Source of the DNA: UBA4363 sp002393965
Lineage (GTDB): Bacteria; Bacteroidota; Bacteroidia; Bacteroidales; Paludibacteraceae
Assembly: GCA_946542925.1 (NCBI GenBank)
Contig: CAMNLA010000008.1
Coordinates: forward strand, 1 to 46,023
Length of the DNA stretch: 46,023 bases
Direction: 5' to 3'
Positions 16,456 through 23,359 of the stretch are shown here, one piece after another (the stretch's first letter is position 1; each line of letters begins with the position of its first letter). Under the pieces are notes generated by a model. The model did no database searches and was not told the origin of the DNA. It saw only the letters and a program-made list of their open reading frames with translations. The position numbers and the translations under genes were made by a program.

Positions 16456-17235
16456 TCACTTGACGATGCGGAATCCAATGCGTCCACGGCGATAGTTAGG
16501 CGGGCTACTCATGCGGTTTGAGACGCGGCAGTTGTGTGCACCGCATGGGAAGCATCCTCCCCGGCAGACGCGGTTGTCACCATCGGCCGGTCCTTTCGGA
16601 TTGACCTGCGCCCCTTCGGCGTAGGCACCGCCGAAATCGGCGCACCACTCCCAGACATTGCCGCTCATGTCGTAGAGTCCGAGTTCGTTCGGCTCCTTCT
16701 GAGCGACGGGGTGCGTTTCCTTGTCGCTATTCTCATGGTACCATCCGACGGCATCGAGCGAGTAGTTGCCGGCATACTTGAAACGGTGGCGACTACGGTG
16801 TCCGCCCCGCGCAGCGTATTCCCACTCCGCCTCGGTAGGCAGGCGAAAATGCTGACCAGTGAGTGCATTGAGTTTCTCGATGAACTTCTGGCAGTCGTAC
16901 CAACTGACCTGTTCGACCGGCAGTTTGGCTCCCTTATGGAACGACGGGTTCTTGCCCATGACCGCCTGGTAGAGTTCCTGAGTCACCTCAGTCTCGGCAA
17001 TAGAGAAAGCCGAGAGGGTCACATCGCGTACGGGCAATTCATCCTCGCCGGCATCCTCATCGTAGTTCGGTTCGTTCTTCGACGTTTTCTGTGCACCCAT
17101 CTTGAAGGTACCTCCAGAGACGGGAACCATGTTAAAAGAGACGCCGTTGACGGTGAACGTCTCAGCAAGGGAGAGCGAAGAAATTCCGCTCAGGAATGCT
17201 GTCAGGACAGCTATATTCAACAGTAATCTTTTCAT
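16456..17235 (-). CDS. Exported SUMF1 (formylglycine-generating-enzyme-like) domain protein
   Basis: A 259-residue protein starting MKRLLLNIAVLTAFLSG, a cleavable signal peptide. The rest is one SUMF1/FGE-sulfatase fold: VPVSGGTFKMGA, AETEVTQELYQAVMG, LPTEAEWEYAARGG, ELGLYDMSGNVWEWCADF, and RGGCFPCGAHNCRVSNR ending GRIGFRIVK. In Bacteroidota many such proteins are secreted and are not true sulfatase activators. The cysteines near the C-terminus could recall the FGE copper site but cannot be assigned by eye. The start at 17235 is chosen over the longer frame because the -7 box at 17271-17278 lies inside that extension. A second SUMF1 protein is at 44234. Confidence 0.85.
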   Translation of the reverse strand: MKRLLLNIAVLTAFLSGISSLSLAETFTVNGVSFNMVPVSGGTFKMGAQKTSKNEPNYDEDAGEDELPVRDVTLSAFSIAETEVTQELYQAVMGKNPSFHKGAKLPVEQVSWYDCQKFIEKLNALTGQHFRLPTEAEWEYAARGGHRSRHRFKYAGNYSLDAVGWYHENSDKETHPVAQKEPNELGLYDMSGNVWEWCADFGGAYAEGAQVNPKGPADGDNRVCRGGCFPCGAHNCRVSNRMSSPPNYRRGRIGFRIVK

Positions 17236-17270
17236 ATTTAGAATCCTCCACTTGTGCTGGAAAATCGGTA

Positions 17271-17278
17271 CAAAGATA
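17271..17278 (-). promoter_or_regulatory. -7 promoter box for the SUMF1 gene
   Basis: The minus strand reads TATCTTTG, about 35 bp before the start at 17235. Between here and the minisatellite is non-coding sequence with a 12-bp direct repeat ATGAAGGGGCAA (17335-17346 and 17356-17367). Confidence 0.55.
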
Positions 17279-17457
17279 CAATTATCCAGCATTTCCTCCC
17301 CCAAAATACATCAATGAAACGGACGAAAGGGCAGATGAAGGGGCAAGCAGGCGCCATGAAGGGGCAAAAGACACATAATATATTAAGGAAAAGCGTCTTG
17401 ATCAAAGGACAGTGAGAACAAAGAAAAAAACGTCGGATGGATGATGGGGGTGAGAGT

Positions 17458-17652
17458 GGAGTGGTAGTGGAGTAGTAGTGGGGTAGTATTGGAGTAGTAT
17501 TGGAGTGGTAGTGGAGTAGTAGTGGAGTAGTAGTGGAGTGGTATTGGAGTAGTATTGGAGTGGTAGTGGAGTAGTAGTGGAGTAGTAGTGGAGTGGTATT
17601 GGAGTAGTATTGGAGTAGTATTGGAGTAGTATTGGAGTAGTATTGGAGTAGT
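17458..17652. repeat. 11-bp minisatellite with higher-order repeat structure
   Basis: Seventeen complete copies plus a partial copy of an 11-bp unit. The main variants are A = GGAGTAGTATT, B = GGAGTGGTAGT, C = GGAGTAGTAGT and D = GGAGTGGTATT. The order is B C C' A, B C C D A, B C C D A, A A A, where C' is GGGGTAGTATT. The array thus contains a 55-bp super-unit (B C C D A) repeated twice, then a homogeneous run of A. It ends about 64 bp upstream of the -7 box of the S9 peptidase gene, outside the transcript. It is not a CRISPR array, because there are no spacers. Confidence 0.95.
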
Positions 17653-17715
17653 GAGCAGAAAAAAACTAACCCTAAAACGGCAGTGAGACGGAGGAGAAAT
17701 GCGTAAAGAAATACG

Positions 17716-17723
17716 TATCTTTG
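17716..17723 (+). promoter_or_regulatory. -7 promoter box for the S9 peptidase gene
   Basis: TATCTTTG, 39 bp before the start codon at 17762, which has AAGGAG in front of it. The position excludes the longer reading frame that opens at 17699. Confidence 0.65.
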
Positions 17724-17761
17724 TACACACTGGACAAACCGCAAACAAGACCAAGGAGACC

Positions 17762-19927
17762 ATGAAAAGAACACTCATCCTGCTCCTGCTAACCATCATA
17801 ACCATGACACAAGCCCACACGAACGAGAAACGCGCCTTCGAAATCAGCGACCTGTACCGTCTGCGCAACGTCAGCGACATAAGGGTCTCACCGGACGGGA
17901 GCCGCCTGCTGTACACACTGACGAGAACCATACTGGAAAAAGGCGAGACAAAGACCGACCTATACGTCAGCGACAACGACGGGAAAAAGGTGCGGCGGCT
18001 GACCCAGGACGGAAGGAGCCACAGTGGCCGATGGAGCAGTGACGGCAAGAGCATCTATTACGTCAGCACGGCGAAGAGCAAGCGAAAGAAAGACGGAAAA
18101 TATGCTGACCGGCCGCAACTGTGGAAAGCCAACCTAAGAGACGGGAAAGCGGAGCGGATCACCGACTTCAGCATGGGGGTGACTCAGCCCATCGTATCGT
18201 CAGACGGGCGGAGAGTTGTCTTCAGCGCGGAGGTGTATCCAGAGTGCGGGGCGGACAGTGAGCGCAACGCCGAATGGGCCAAGCAAGCCAAAGAAGGGGC
18301 GGTGAAGGCCTACGTGGCGGACTCGCTGCTGTACCGTCACTGGACGAGTTATCAGGACGGGAAGGTGCGCCACGTCATCGCCTACGACAAGGAAACGGGA
18401 AGATACACCGACTTGACACCCGGGAGGTTCGTCTCGCCGACCTTCCTACTGGGAGGCGGAACGGGGTATGCCCTATCGCCGGACGGGCTGGAGGTCTGTC
18501 TGATGAGCAACCACGACCCTCATCCGGAGGCCTCGACCAATGCCGACCTGTGGACCGTCAGCACGGAAGGCGGGGAAGCGAGGTGCATCACGAAGAGCAA
18601 CAAAGCCTGGGACGGAGAGCCACAGTACTCGCCAGACGGGCGATACATTGCCTACAAGACTCAGTCGGAGCCGGGCTATGAAGCGGACCTGTTCCGTCTG
18701 GCACTCTACGACCGGAAGGACGGCAGCACGCGGATACTTGCAAAGGAGCGGGAGAACTGGGTGGACGACTTCCAATGGAGCCGCGACGGCCGTCATATCC
18801 TATTCAGCGGCGAAGCGCCGGGGTGTCGTCCGCTGTACCGCACGGACGTGGAGAGCGGAAAGACGGAGCGCATCACGGACGACGTGACCGTGTTCAGTTT
18901 CGACGAAGACACACATGGAAGACTATACATGGTCCTCTCGCAGGTGGACAGGCCGCTGGCGCTCTACCGCCAGGACGAGGCGACGGCGCGCGAAGAGCGC
19001 ACGACACGTCCCGTCTCCCCCACCCCACTGCCAGAGCCAGGTGGCATGATAAGACTGACCCACTGGAACGACAGCGTGGAACGCGAAGTCGATCTTCGTC
19101 CGGCGGAGACGATGTGGGTCAAGAGCGGAGAGCGTGAGATACAGGTATTCCTCGTCAAGCCACACGGCTTCGATGAAAACAAGCGGTACCCCTTGATACT
19201 GAACGTACACGGCGGTCCGCAGAGTCAATGGACCGCCTCGATGCGGGGAGACTGGCAGGTGTATCCGGGCAAGGGTTACGTCGTGGCCTTTGCCAACCCG
19301 ACGGGTTCGACAGGCTACGGTCAGGACTTCACGCGAGGCATCTCGTGCGACTGGGGAGGTAAGCCGTTCGAAGACCTGATGGCGGTGTGTGATGCACTGG
19401 AGAAACTGCCCTACGTAGATAAGGAGCGAATGGGGGCGATGGGCTGGTCGTTCGGCGGCTACATGATGAACTGGTTCCAAGCCAAGACGAAGCGATTCCG
19501 CTGTCTGGCGTCGATGATGGGTGTGTATGACCTGCGCTCGATGTGGGGAGCGACGGAAGAGTTGTGGTTCCCGAACTTCGACTTAGGCGGACGTCCATGG
19601 GAGTCGGAGCAGTATGAACGCTTCTCGCCGTCGGCGTACATACCAGACTTTGCCACTCCGACGCTGATTATCACGGGCGAGAGAGACTATCGCGTTCCTT
19701 ACACACAATCGCTGCAATACTTCACGGCCCTGCAGACACGAGACATCCCATCGAGGCTCATCGTATTCCCGAACGACGGCCACTGGCCGAGTCACGCAAA
19801 GAGCATGCCCCTGTACTACGCAGCCCACCTGGACTGGTTCCACAGATGGTTAGGCGGTCAGCCGTCGCCATGGTCAGTAGAGGAGCTGGCAGGCAACCGC
19901 ATTTTCGGACAGAAGAAAGACCAATAA
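17762..19927 (+). CDS. S9-family prolyl-oligopeptidase-type dipeptidyl peptidase (DPP5-like)
   Basis: A 721-residue exported serine peptidase. The signal peptide is MKRTLILLLLTIITMTQA. The first two thirds form a beta-propeller with repeated SPDGRYIAY-like and WSRDGRHILF-like blades. The catalytic alpha/beta-hydrolase domain has the nucleophile S563 in GWSFGGYM, D642 in GERDYRVP and H674 in NDGHWPS. DPP5 of Porphyromonas releases dipeptides from the N-terminus of oligopeptides in the periplasm, and a similar peptide-scavenging role is likely. The start at 17762 is set by AAGGAG and by the promoter at 17716. A minisatellite lies upstream of the promoter. The next gene follows after 10 bp. Confidence 0.88.
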   Translation: MKRTLILLLLTIITMTQAHTNEKRAFEISDLYRLRNVSDIRVSPDGSRLLYTLTRTILEKGETKTDLYVSDNDGKKVRRLTQDGRSHSGRWSSDGKSIYYVSTAKSKRKKDGKYADRPQLWKANLRDGKAERITDFSMGVTQPIVSSDGRRVVFSAEVYPECGADSERNAEWAKQAKEGAVKAYVADSLLYRHWTSYQDGKVRHVIAYDKETGRYTDLTPGRFVSPTFLLGGGTGYALSPDGLEVCLMSNHDPHPEASTNADLWTVSTEGGEARCITKSNKAWDGEPQYSPDGRYIAYKTQSEPGYEADLFRLALYDRKDGSTRILAKERENWVDDFQWSRDGRHILFSGEAPGCRPLYRTDVESGKTERITDDVTVFSFDEDTHGRLYMVLSQVDRPLALYRQDEATAREERTTRPVSPTPLPEPGGMIRLTHWNDSVEREVDLRPAETMWVKSGEREIQVFLVKPHGFDENKRYPLILNVHGGPQSQWTASMRGDWQVYPGKGYVVAFANPTGSTGYGQDFTRGISCDWGGKPFEDLMAVCDALEKLPYVDKERMGAMGWSFGGYMMNWFQAKTKRFRCLASMMGVYDLRSMWGATEELWFPNFDLGGRPWESEQYERFSPSAYIPDFATPTLIITGERDYRVPYTQSLQYFTALQTRDIPSRLIVFPNDGHWPSHAKSMPLYYAAHLDWFHRWLGGQPSPWSVEELAGNRIFGQKKDQ

Positions 19928-19937
19928 AAAATATCCT

Positions 19938-20288
19938 ATGAGACCCAACGCTGAAGACCTGAAAGCCTTTGTCGGGAAAAAAGGCGAAGAGAGCAACCGT
20001 GTCATCCTGCTGTGTGAGACGGGGCTATGTGACACGAACTGGAGCGCGGACATCTACCAGACGGCTGAAACGCTGAAGGAAGGAAGTCTGTGCAGTATAG
20101 AGCGCAACGCAAGAAGAGAAATGGAGGTACGATGGGGAGGCAAGCGCATCGGGCTCCTCTCCCGCCCCACGTCGGTCATCACGGGCAATCTGCAAGAAGC
20201 GGGGATTGGGGTCGCATTCAGCGTGAGGAACGTTGAGGACAGAGGCAATGCCGTAGAGATAACGGGGGAACTGTGGATGATTGTATAG
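19938..20288 (+). CDS. Small protein of unknown function, possible HIRAN-like fold
   Basis: A 116-residue soluble protein without signal peptide or membrane segment. The stretch from SLCSIERNARREMEV through WGGKRIGLLSRPTSVI, and the later AGIGVAFSVRNVED, resembles the HIRAN pattern (a conserved Asn followed by a strand, then G-x-x-I-G-x-x and a loop). HIRAN domains bind DNA ends or sit in DNA-processing proteins. The match is weak and based on eye alone. It is 10 bp downstream of the peptidase gene and probably co-transcribed with it. It precedes the structured RNA and restriction-modification block by about 60 bp. Confidence 0.6.
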   Translation: MRPNAEDLKAFVGKKGEESNRVILLCETGLCDTNWSADIYQTAETLKEGSLCSIERNARREMEVRWGGKRIGLLSRPTSVITGNLQEAGIGVAFSVRNVEDRGNAVEITGELWMIV

Positions 20289-20311
20289 TTATCTTCAACT
20301 ATCTATATTTT

Positions 20312-20342
20312 TTTGAGATATACAGAAAAGAAACTATTTTTG
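20312..20342 (+). promoter_or_regulatory. Strong Bacteroidota promoter for the structured RNA
   Basis: TTTG at 20312-20315, 19 bp, then TATTTTTG at 20335-20342: both consensus elements at ideal spacing. This is the best-matching promoter noted in the window. Transcription should begin near 20349. Confidence 0.75.
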
Positions 20343-20348
20343 TTTCAG

Positions 20349-20573
20349 ACAAAACAAAAACAAGATAAAACAGAAAGTAAAGAAGAAAGAAAAAACACAT
20401 TAAAATAAACCATAGCGTTTGCTATTTATTCGGTTGCTCCGAAACGTAGGAAATTTCAAAAGCAACACACCGGATAAGTCAGTAAATGTCTGCGTTCTGC
20501 GTGGGCTTGACTTATCTAGTGTTGCGGCATCCTACGGCCTGGAGCATGGATTTTCGAGTCCATGCTTTTTTTT
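20349..20573 (+). ncRNA. Candidate structured non-coding RNA (rod-shaped, about 225 nt)
   Basis: After an A-rich 5' part (about 20349-20435), the sequence folds as one long nested hairpin: CTCC 20437-20440 with GGAG 20541-20544; CGTAGGA 20445-20451 with 20530-20536; GCAACAC 20462-20468 with 20519-20525; GATAAGTCA 20473-20481 with 20508-20516; GTCTGCG 20488-20494 with 20500-20506 (uses G-U pairs). Small internal loops separate the helices. A perfect intrinsic terminator follows directly. With its consensus promoter it looks like an independent RNA gene. A rod with an internal bubble recalls 6S RNA, but no 6S sequence signature could be confirmed. No credible ORF overlaps. It could also act as a leader attenuating the methyltransferase gene. 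Confidence 0.7.
20544..20573 (+). terminator. Intrinsic terminator of the structured RNA
   Basis: Seven-base arms GCATGGA (20544-20550) and TCCATGC (20559-20565) followed by eight T residues. It stands 54 bp before the methyltransferase start, and no TAnnTTTG box was seen in between. Confidence 0.85.
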
Positions 20574-20627
20574 GGCCAGATGTCCGCAAATCCGAACGAT
20601 AAGTAAACGCCTAAAAAAGGGCGCTAA

Positions 20628-21962
20628 ATGGTAAAAAAGGACATTGCTTCATTTAACGACAAGTCATTGTCGTTAAAAGATATTGGTTTTGCATATACAA
20701 AAGCAACACAACTGTATGATGAGCAGTCGCTTGATGAAAATGGTAATCTAATACCTTTCTCCGATCAGTTGGCTATTGCCACTCACTACCTACACCTTCA
20801 CAATTCAAGATTTGCAAGATCATACGCAGAAAAAGGAATCCATTATATCCATTTATGGACATCTCAAAAGAAAAATGAGGAAATAAGGGCTGTCGGAGAG
20901 AGTGATGCATCGCAACTCTATTTGTTTAAAGATGTTTTCAAGATTCCGTTTCCATCTCCTCCTTCCCCAAAATTTACTTTTATTGATCTATTTGCTGGAA
21001 TTGGCGGATTTCGAATTGCGTTTCAGAATTTAGGCGGACAATGTGTTTATTCGTCAGAATGGGATGTTCAAGCGCAAAAAACATATTTTGCCAATTATGG
21101 AGAAGTTCCTTTTGGTGATATTACTCTTGAACGAACAAAAAATTTCATCCCAGAAAATTTTGATATTCTCTGTGGAGGATTCCCATGTCAAGCGTTTTCT
21201 CTTGCGGGAAAGAAAAGAGGGTTTGAAGAAACAAGGGGAACTCTGTTTTTTGATGTTGCCGATATACTTCGTCGAAAACAACCGAAGGCTTTCTTTCTTG
21301 AGAACGTAAAAGGGTTGATGATTCACGACAAAGGAAGGACTTTACAAACAATATTGAAAACGCTTGACGAAGTTGGCTATGTTGTGCCAGAACCAGAGAT
21401 TGTCAATGCCATGTATTTCGACGTGCCACAACATCGCGAACGAATATACATAGTTGGTTTTCGTAAAGATTTAGGTATTAAAAAAGGGGATTTTGCATAT
21501 CCAGAGCAGAAAGTTGTCAAGAAGCGATTCATAGATATTCGTGAAGAAAATCCCGTTGCTGCAAAATATTATTTATCAAATCAATATGTAAAAACACTTG
21601 TGGCACATAAAGAACGGCATGCTGCAAAAGGGAATGGGTTTGGCTATGAAATCATACCCGATGACGGGGTAGCAAATGCAATTGTTGTCGGAGGAATGGG
21701 TCGGGAACGTAATCTAGTTATAGACAAACGACAAACAGACTTAACACCAACAACACGAATCAAAGGGGAATACAACAGGGATGGATTACGTAGGATGACA
21801 CCACGAGAATGGGCTCGTTTGCAAGGTTTTCCAGATAAATTCAAAATAGTCGTTGCCGATGCATCTGCATATAAGCAGTTCGGTAATTCTGTTGCTATAC
21901 CAGCCATTCAAGCAACAGCAGAACAGTTATTAAACACACTTTCTAACAAGGATGCCCTATGA
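20628..21962 (+). CDS. DNA (cytosine-5)-methyltransferase, type II R-M system
   Basis: A 444-residue C5 DNA methyltransferase. Motif I is FIDLFAGIGGF (118-128), the catalytic motif IV is GGFPCQAFS with C187, motif VI is LENVKG (E225, N226, V227), motif VIII is PQHRERIYIVGF, and motif X contains FGNSVAIP. An N-terminal extension of about 115 residues precedes motif I; it may recognise DNA or regulate the operon. The stop codon overlaps the next start as ATGA, so the pair is translationally coupled. It protects host DNA, probably at CCGG given the partner. The sequence is clearly AT-richer than the genes on either side, which suggests acquisition by transfer. Confidence 0.93.
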   Translation: MVKKDIASFNDKSLSLKDIGFAYTKATQLYDEQSLDENGNLIPFSDQLAIATHYLHLHNSRFARSYAEKGIHYIHLWTSQKKNEEIRAVGESDASQLYLFKDVFKIPFPSPPSPKFTFIDLFAGIGGFRIAFQNLGGQCVYSSEWDVQAQKTYFANYGEVPFGDITLERTKNFIPENFDILCGGFPCQAFSLAGKKRGFEETRGTLFFDVADILRRKQPKAFFLENVKGLMIHDKGRTLQTILKTLDEVGYVVPEPEIVNAMYFDVPQHRERIYIVGFRKDLGIKKGDFAYPEQKVVKKRFIDIREENPVAAKYYLSNQYVKTLVAHKERHAAKGNGFGYEIIPDDGVANAIVVGGMGRERNLVIDKRQTDLTPTTRIKGEYNRDGLRRMTPREWARLQGFPDKFKIVVADASAYKQFGNSVAIPAIQATAEQLLNTLSNKDAL

Positions 21963-23020
21963 AAACGAAAAACAAGGGCGAATGGTCGGAATTGTATACT
22001 TTTCTAAAATTGCTTGGCGATGGTCGATTGTATTGTGGTGACGGCAAATTAAATCGCTATGATGATAAATTTTATCCTATTTTAGAAGTATTCAGAACTG
22101 ATGCATCAGATCGAATCAGCTACAAAATTCAAGCAGCGAAAAACAACATTCTAGTTTCTGGCGAAAAAATTGAACTTGAGGTGTCGCAGGAACGTTTCAG
22201 AACAGAATCTATTCGGTTGCTTGAATACATAAAAAAGATAAGAGGTTCGGAAAGCATTGTTGGTATCATGCATTTTATGAATGAAATAAAATGCGAGACT
22301 GTATGTGCGAAATCGCAAGATAAGGCCGATATTCGCATCGTGATACACAACCTGCACACTGGTTCAAAACCCGAATTGGGATATAGCATCAAATCAAAAC
22401 TTGGTGCTGACTCCACACTGATCAACGCTTCTGGCGCAACAAACTTCATATTTCAGGTTGAAAATTTCGATAGTTGTATTGATAAAATCAACAGTCTGAA
22501 ATCTTTCAAAGAGAAATTCGAATTGTTTAGCCGAGAAAGAGCTCATATTTCTTTCGTTGGGACAGCAAAGAAAAGCCTGCATAATAACCTTACGATGCTT
22601 GACTTGGGATTAGAAAAGATAATCGCCAAATGTTTGCTTTACTACTATTCTGGACAAGCCAGAACAATTGAAGAAACATGCTTGATACTATCCCAGGAAG
22701 ATCCTTTGCATATAAATTGCCCTGACCAGCCAGTCTATGAATATAAAATCAAACAATTCCTTTTAGCGTTTGCACTTGGAATGACAGCGGCGAAGCCCTG
22801 GCAAGGAAAGTTTAATGCCAATGGTGGCTATATAGTTGTTAAAGAAGATGGAGATATCGTTTGTTACCATTTCTTTGATCGAAACGATTTAGAAGATTAT
22901 CTTTTTTTCAATACTCGATTTGAAACTCCGAGTCTGAGTCGTCACAAATTCGGTTCTTTGTATGAAGAAAATGGTCATCTCTACTTGAAACTGAATTTAC
23001 AAATACGATTCATAAAGTAA
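21959..23020 (+). CDS. Type II restriction endonuclease, HpaII family
   Basis: A 353-residue protein, close in length to HpaII. The N-terminus NKGEWSELYTFLKLLGDGRLY and the later GYSIKSKLGADSTLINASGATNF (ligand-like SIKS-K core, about 141-163) fit the HpaII restriction enzyme family, which cuts CCGG. The core E...D...S-x-K arrangement is compatible with a PD-(D/E)xK-type nuclease, but the catalytic residues were not fixed with certainty. It is coupled to the methyltransferase by an ATGA overlap. AT-rich composition matches its partner. Assignment to the HpaII family is from memory of the family sequence and needs a profile search. Confidence 0.78.
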   Translation: MKTKNKGEWSELYTFLKLLGDGRLYCGDGKLNRYDDKFYPILEVFRTDASDRISYKIQAAKNNILVSGEKIELEVSQERFRTESIRLLEYIKKIRGSESIVGIMHFMNEIKCETVCAKSQDKADIRIVIHNLHTGSKPELGYSIKSKLGADSTLINASGATNFIFQVENFDSCIDKINSLKSFKEKFELFSRERAHISFVGTAKKSLHNNLTMLDLGLEKIIAKCLLYYYSGQARTIEETCLILSQEDPLHINCPDQPVYEYKIKQFLLAFALGMTAAKPWQGKFNANGGYIVVKEDGDIVCYHFFDRNDLEDYLFFNTRFETPSLSRHKFGSLYEENGHLYLKLNLQIRFIK

Positions 23021-23028
23021 AAAAAGAA

Positions 23029-23061
23029 AAACGCCTTATCCAGACGAGCGGAAAGGCGTTT
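23029..23061 (-). terminator. Bidirectional hairpin between the endonuclease gene and tRNA-Gly
   Basis: A perfect 9-bp stem (AAACGCCTT at 23029-23037 with 23053-23061). On the minus strand the tail is TTTTTCTTTTTTT, so it terminates the tRNA transcript well; on the plus strand it can end the restriction-modification message. Confidence 0.75.
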
Positions 23062-23078
23062 CTTACTATCAAAGGAAG

Positions 23079-23149
23079 AGCGAGTGAGCGGAGTCGAACC
23101 GCCCTCACAACCTTGGGAAGGTCGTGCACTACCGATGTGCTACACTCGC
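23079..23149 (-). tRNA. tRNA-Gly (anticodon CCC)
   Basis: The minus strand folds as a full cloverleaf of 71 nt. The acceptor arm GCGAGTG pairs with CACTCGC, D-stem GCAC with GTGC, and anticodon stem CGACC with GGTTG around the loop TTCCCAA, so the anticodon is CCC. The T-arm is GGCGG TTCGACT CCGCT, and the discriminator base is T, as expected for glycine. The CCA end is not encoded. Confidence 0.95.
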
Positions 23150-23196
23150 AAGGGATGTGGACAAGGGGGAACGGGACGTTCCCGACTTTGCGGATG

Positions 23197-23204
23197 CAAA
23201 AGTA
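23197..23204 (-). promoter_or_regulatory. -7 promoter box for tRNA-Gly
   Basis: The minus strand reads TACTTTTG, about 48 bp before the tRNA 5' end. A small inverted repeat (GGGAAC/GTTCCC) lies in the leader. Confidence 0.45.
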
Positions 23205-23324
23205 GGAACAAAATCGGACATGTGCAAAATTTAAGGAGGGAGAAATCTTCCTCCGGCAAACGGAGAACCAGAGAAAAGCGAAGAGACGAACAGGATCGAG
23301 AGGAGAAAGATGGGAAGGATTGCT

Positions 23325-23332
23325 TATCTTTG
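23325..23332 (+). promoter_or_regulatory. -7 promoter box for the GH28 gene
   Basis: TATCTTTG, 27 bp before the chosen start at 23360. It lies inside the longer open frame and so argues against the upstream starts. Confidence 0.6.
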
Positions 23333-23359
23333 TTACGGAAAAAATATTCTGAATACAAA

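Noticed and set aside
17458..17652. CRISPR array
   Set aside because: Units are contiguous 11-mers without spacers, and no cas genes are present.
17238..18054. Open frames on the minus strand through the minisatellite (NTTPILLQYYS-type repeats)
   Set aside because: An 11-bp repeat without stop codons is open in several frames at once. They overlap the S9 peptidase promoter and gene in antisense and lack a start signal.
20349..20573. Retron msr-msd RNA
   Set aside because: No reverse transcriptase gene is nearby and the flanking a1/a2 repeats with a branching guanosine were not found.
23029..23149. tRNA-Gly as integration site of the R-M cassette
   Set aside because: No integrase and no direct repeat of the tRNA 3' end was found on the far side of the cassette.
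23084..23359. N-terminal extension of the GH28 protein
   Set aside because: It overlaps the tRNA-Gly gene, precedes the -7 box and would bury the signal peptide.
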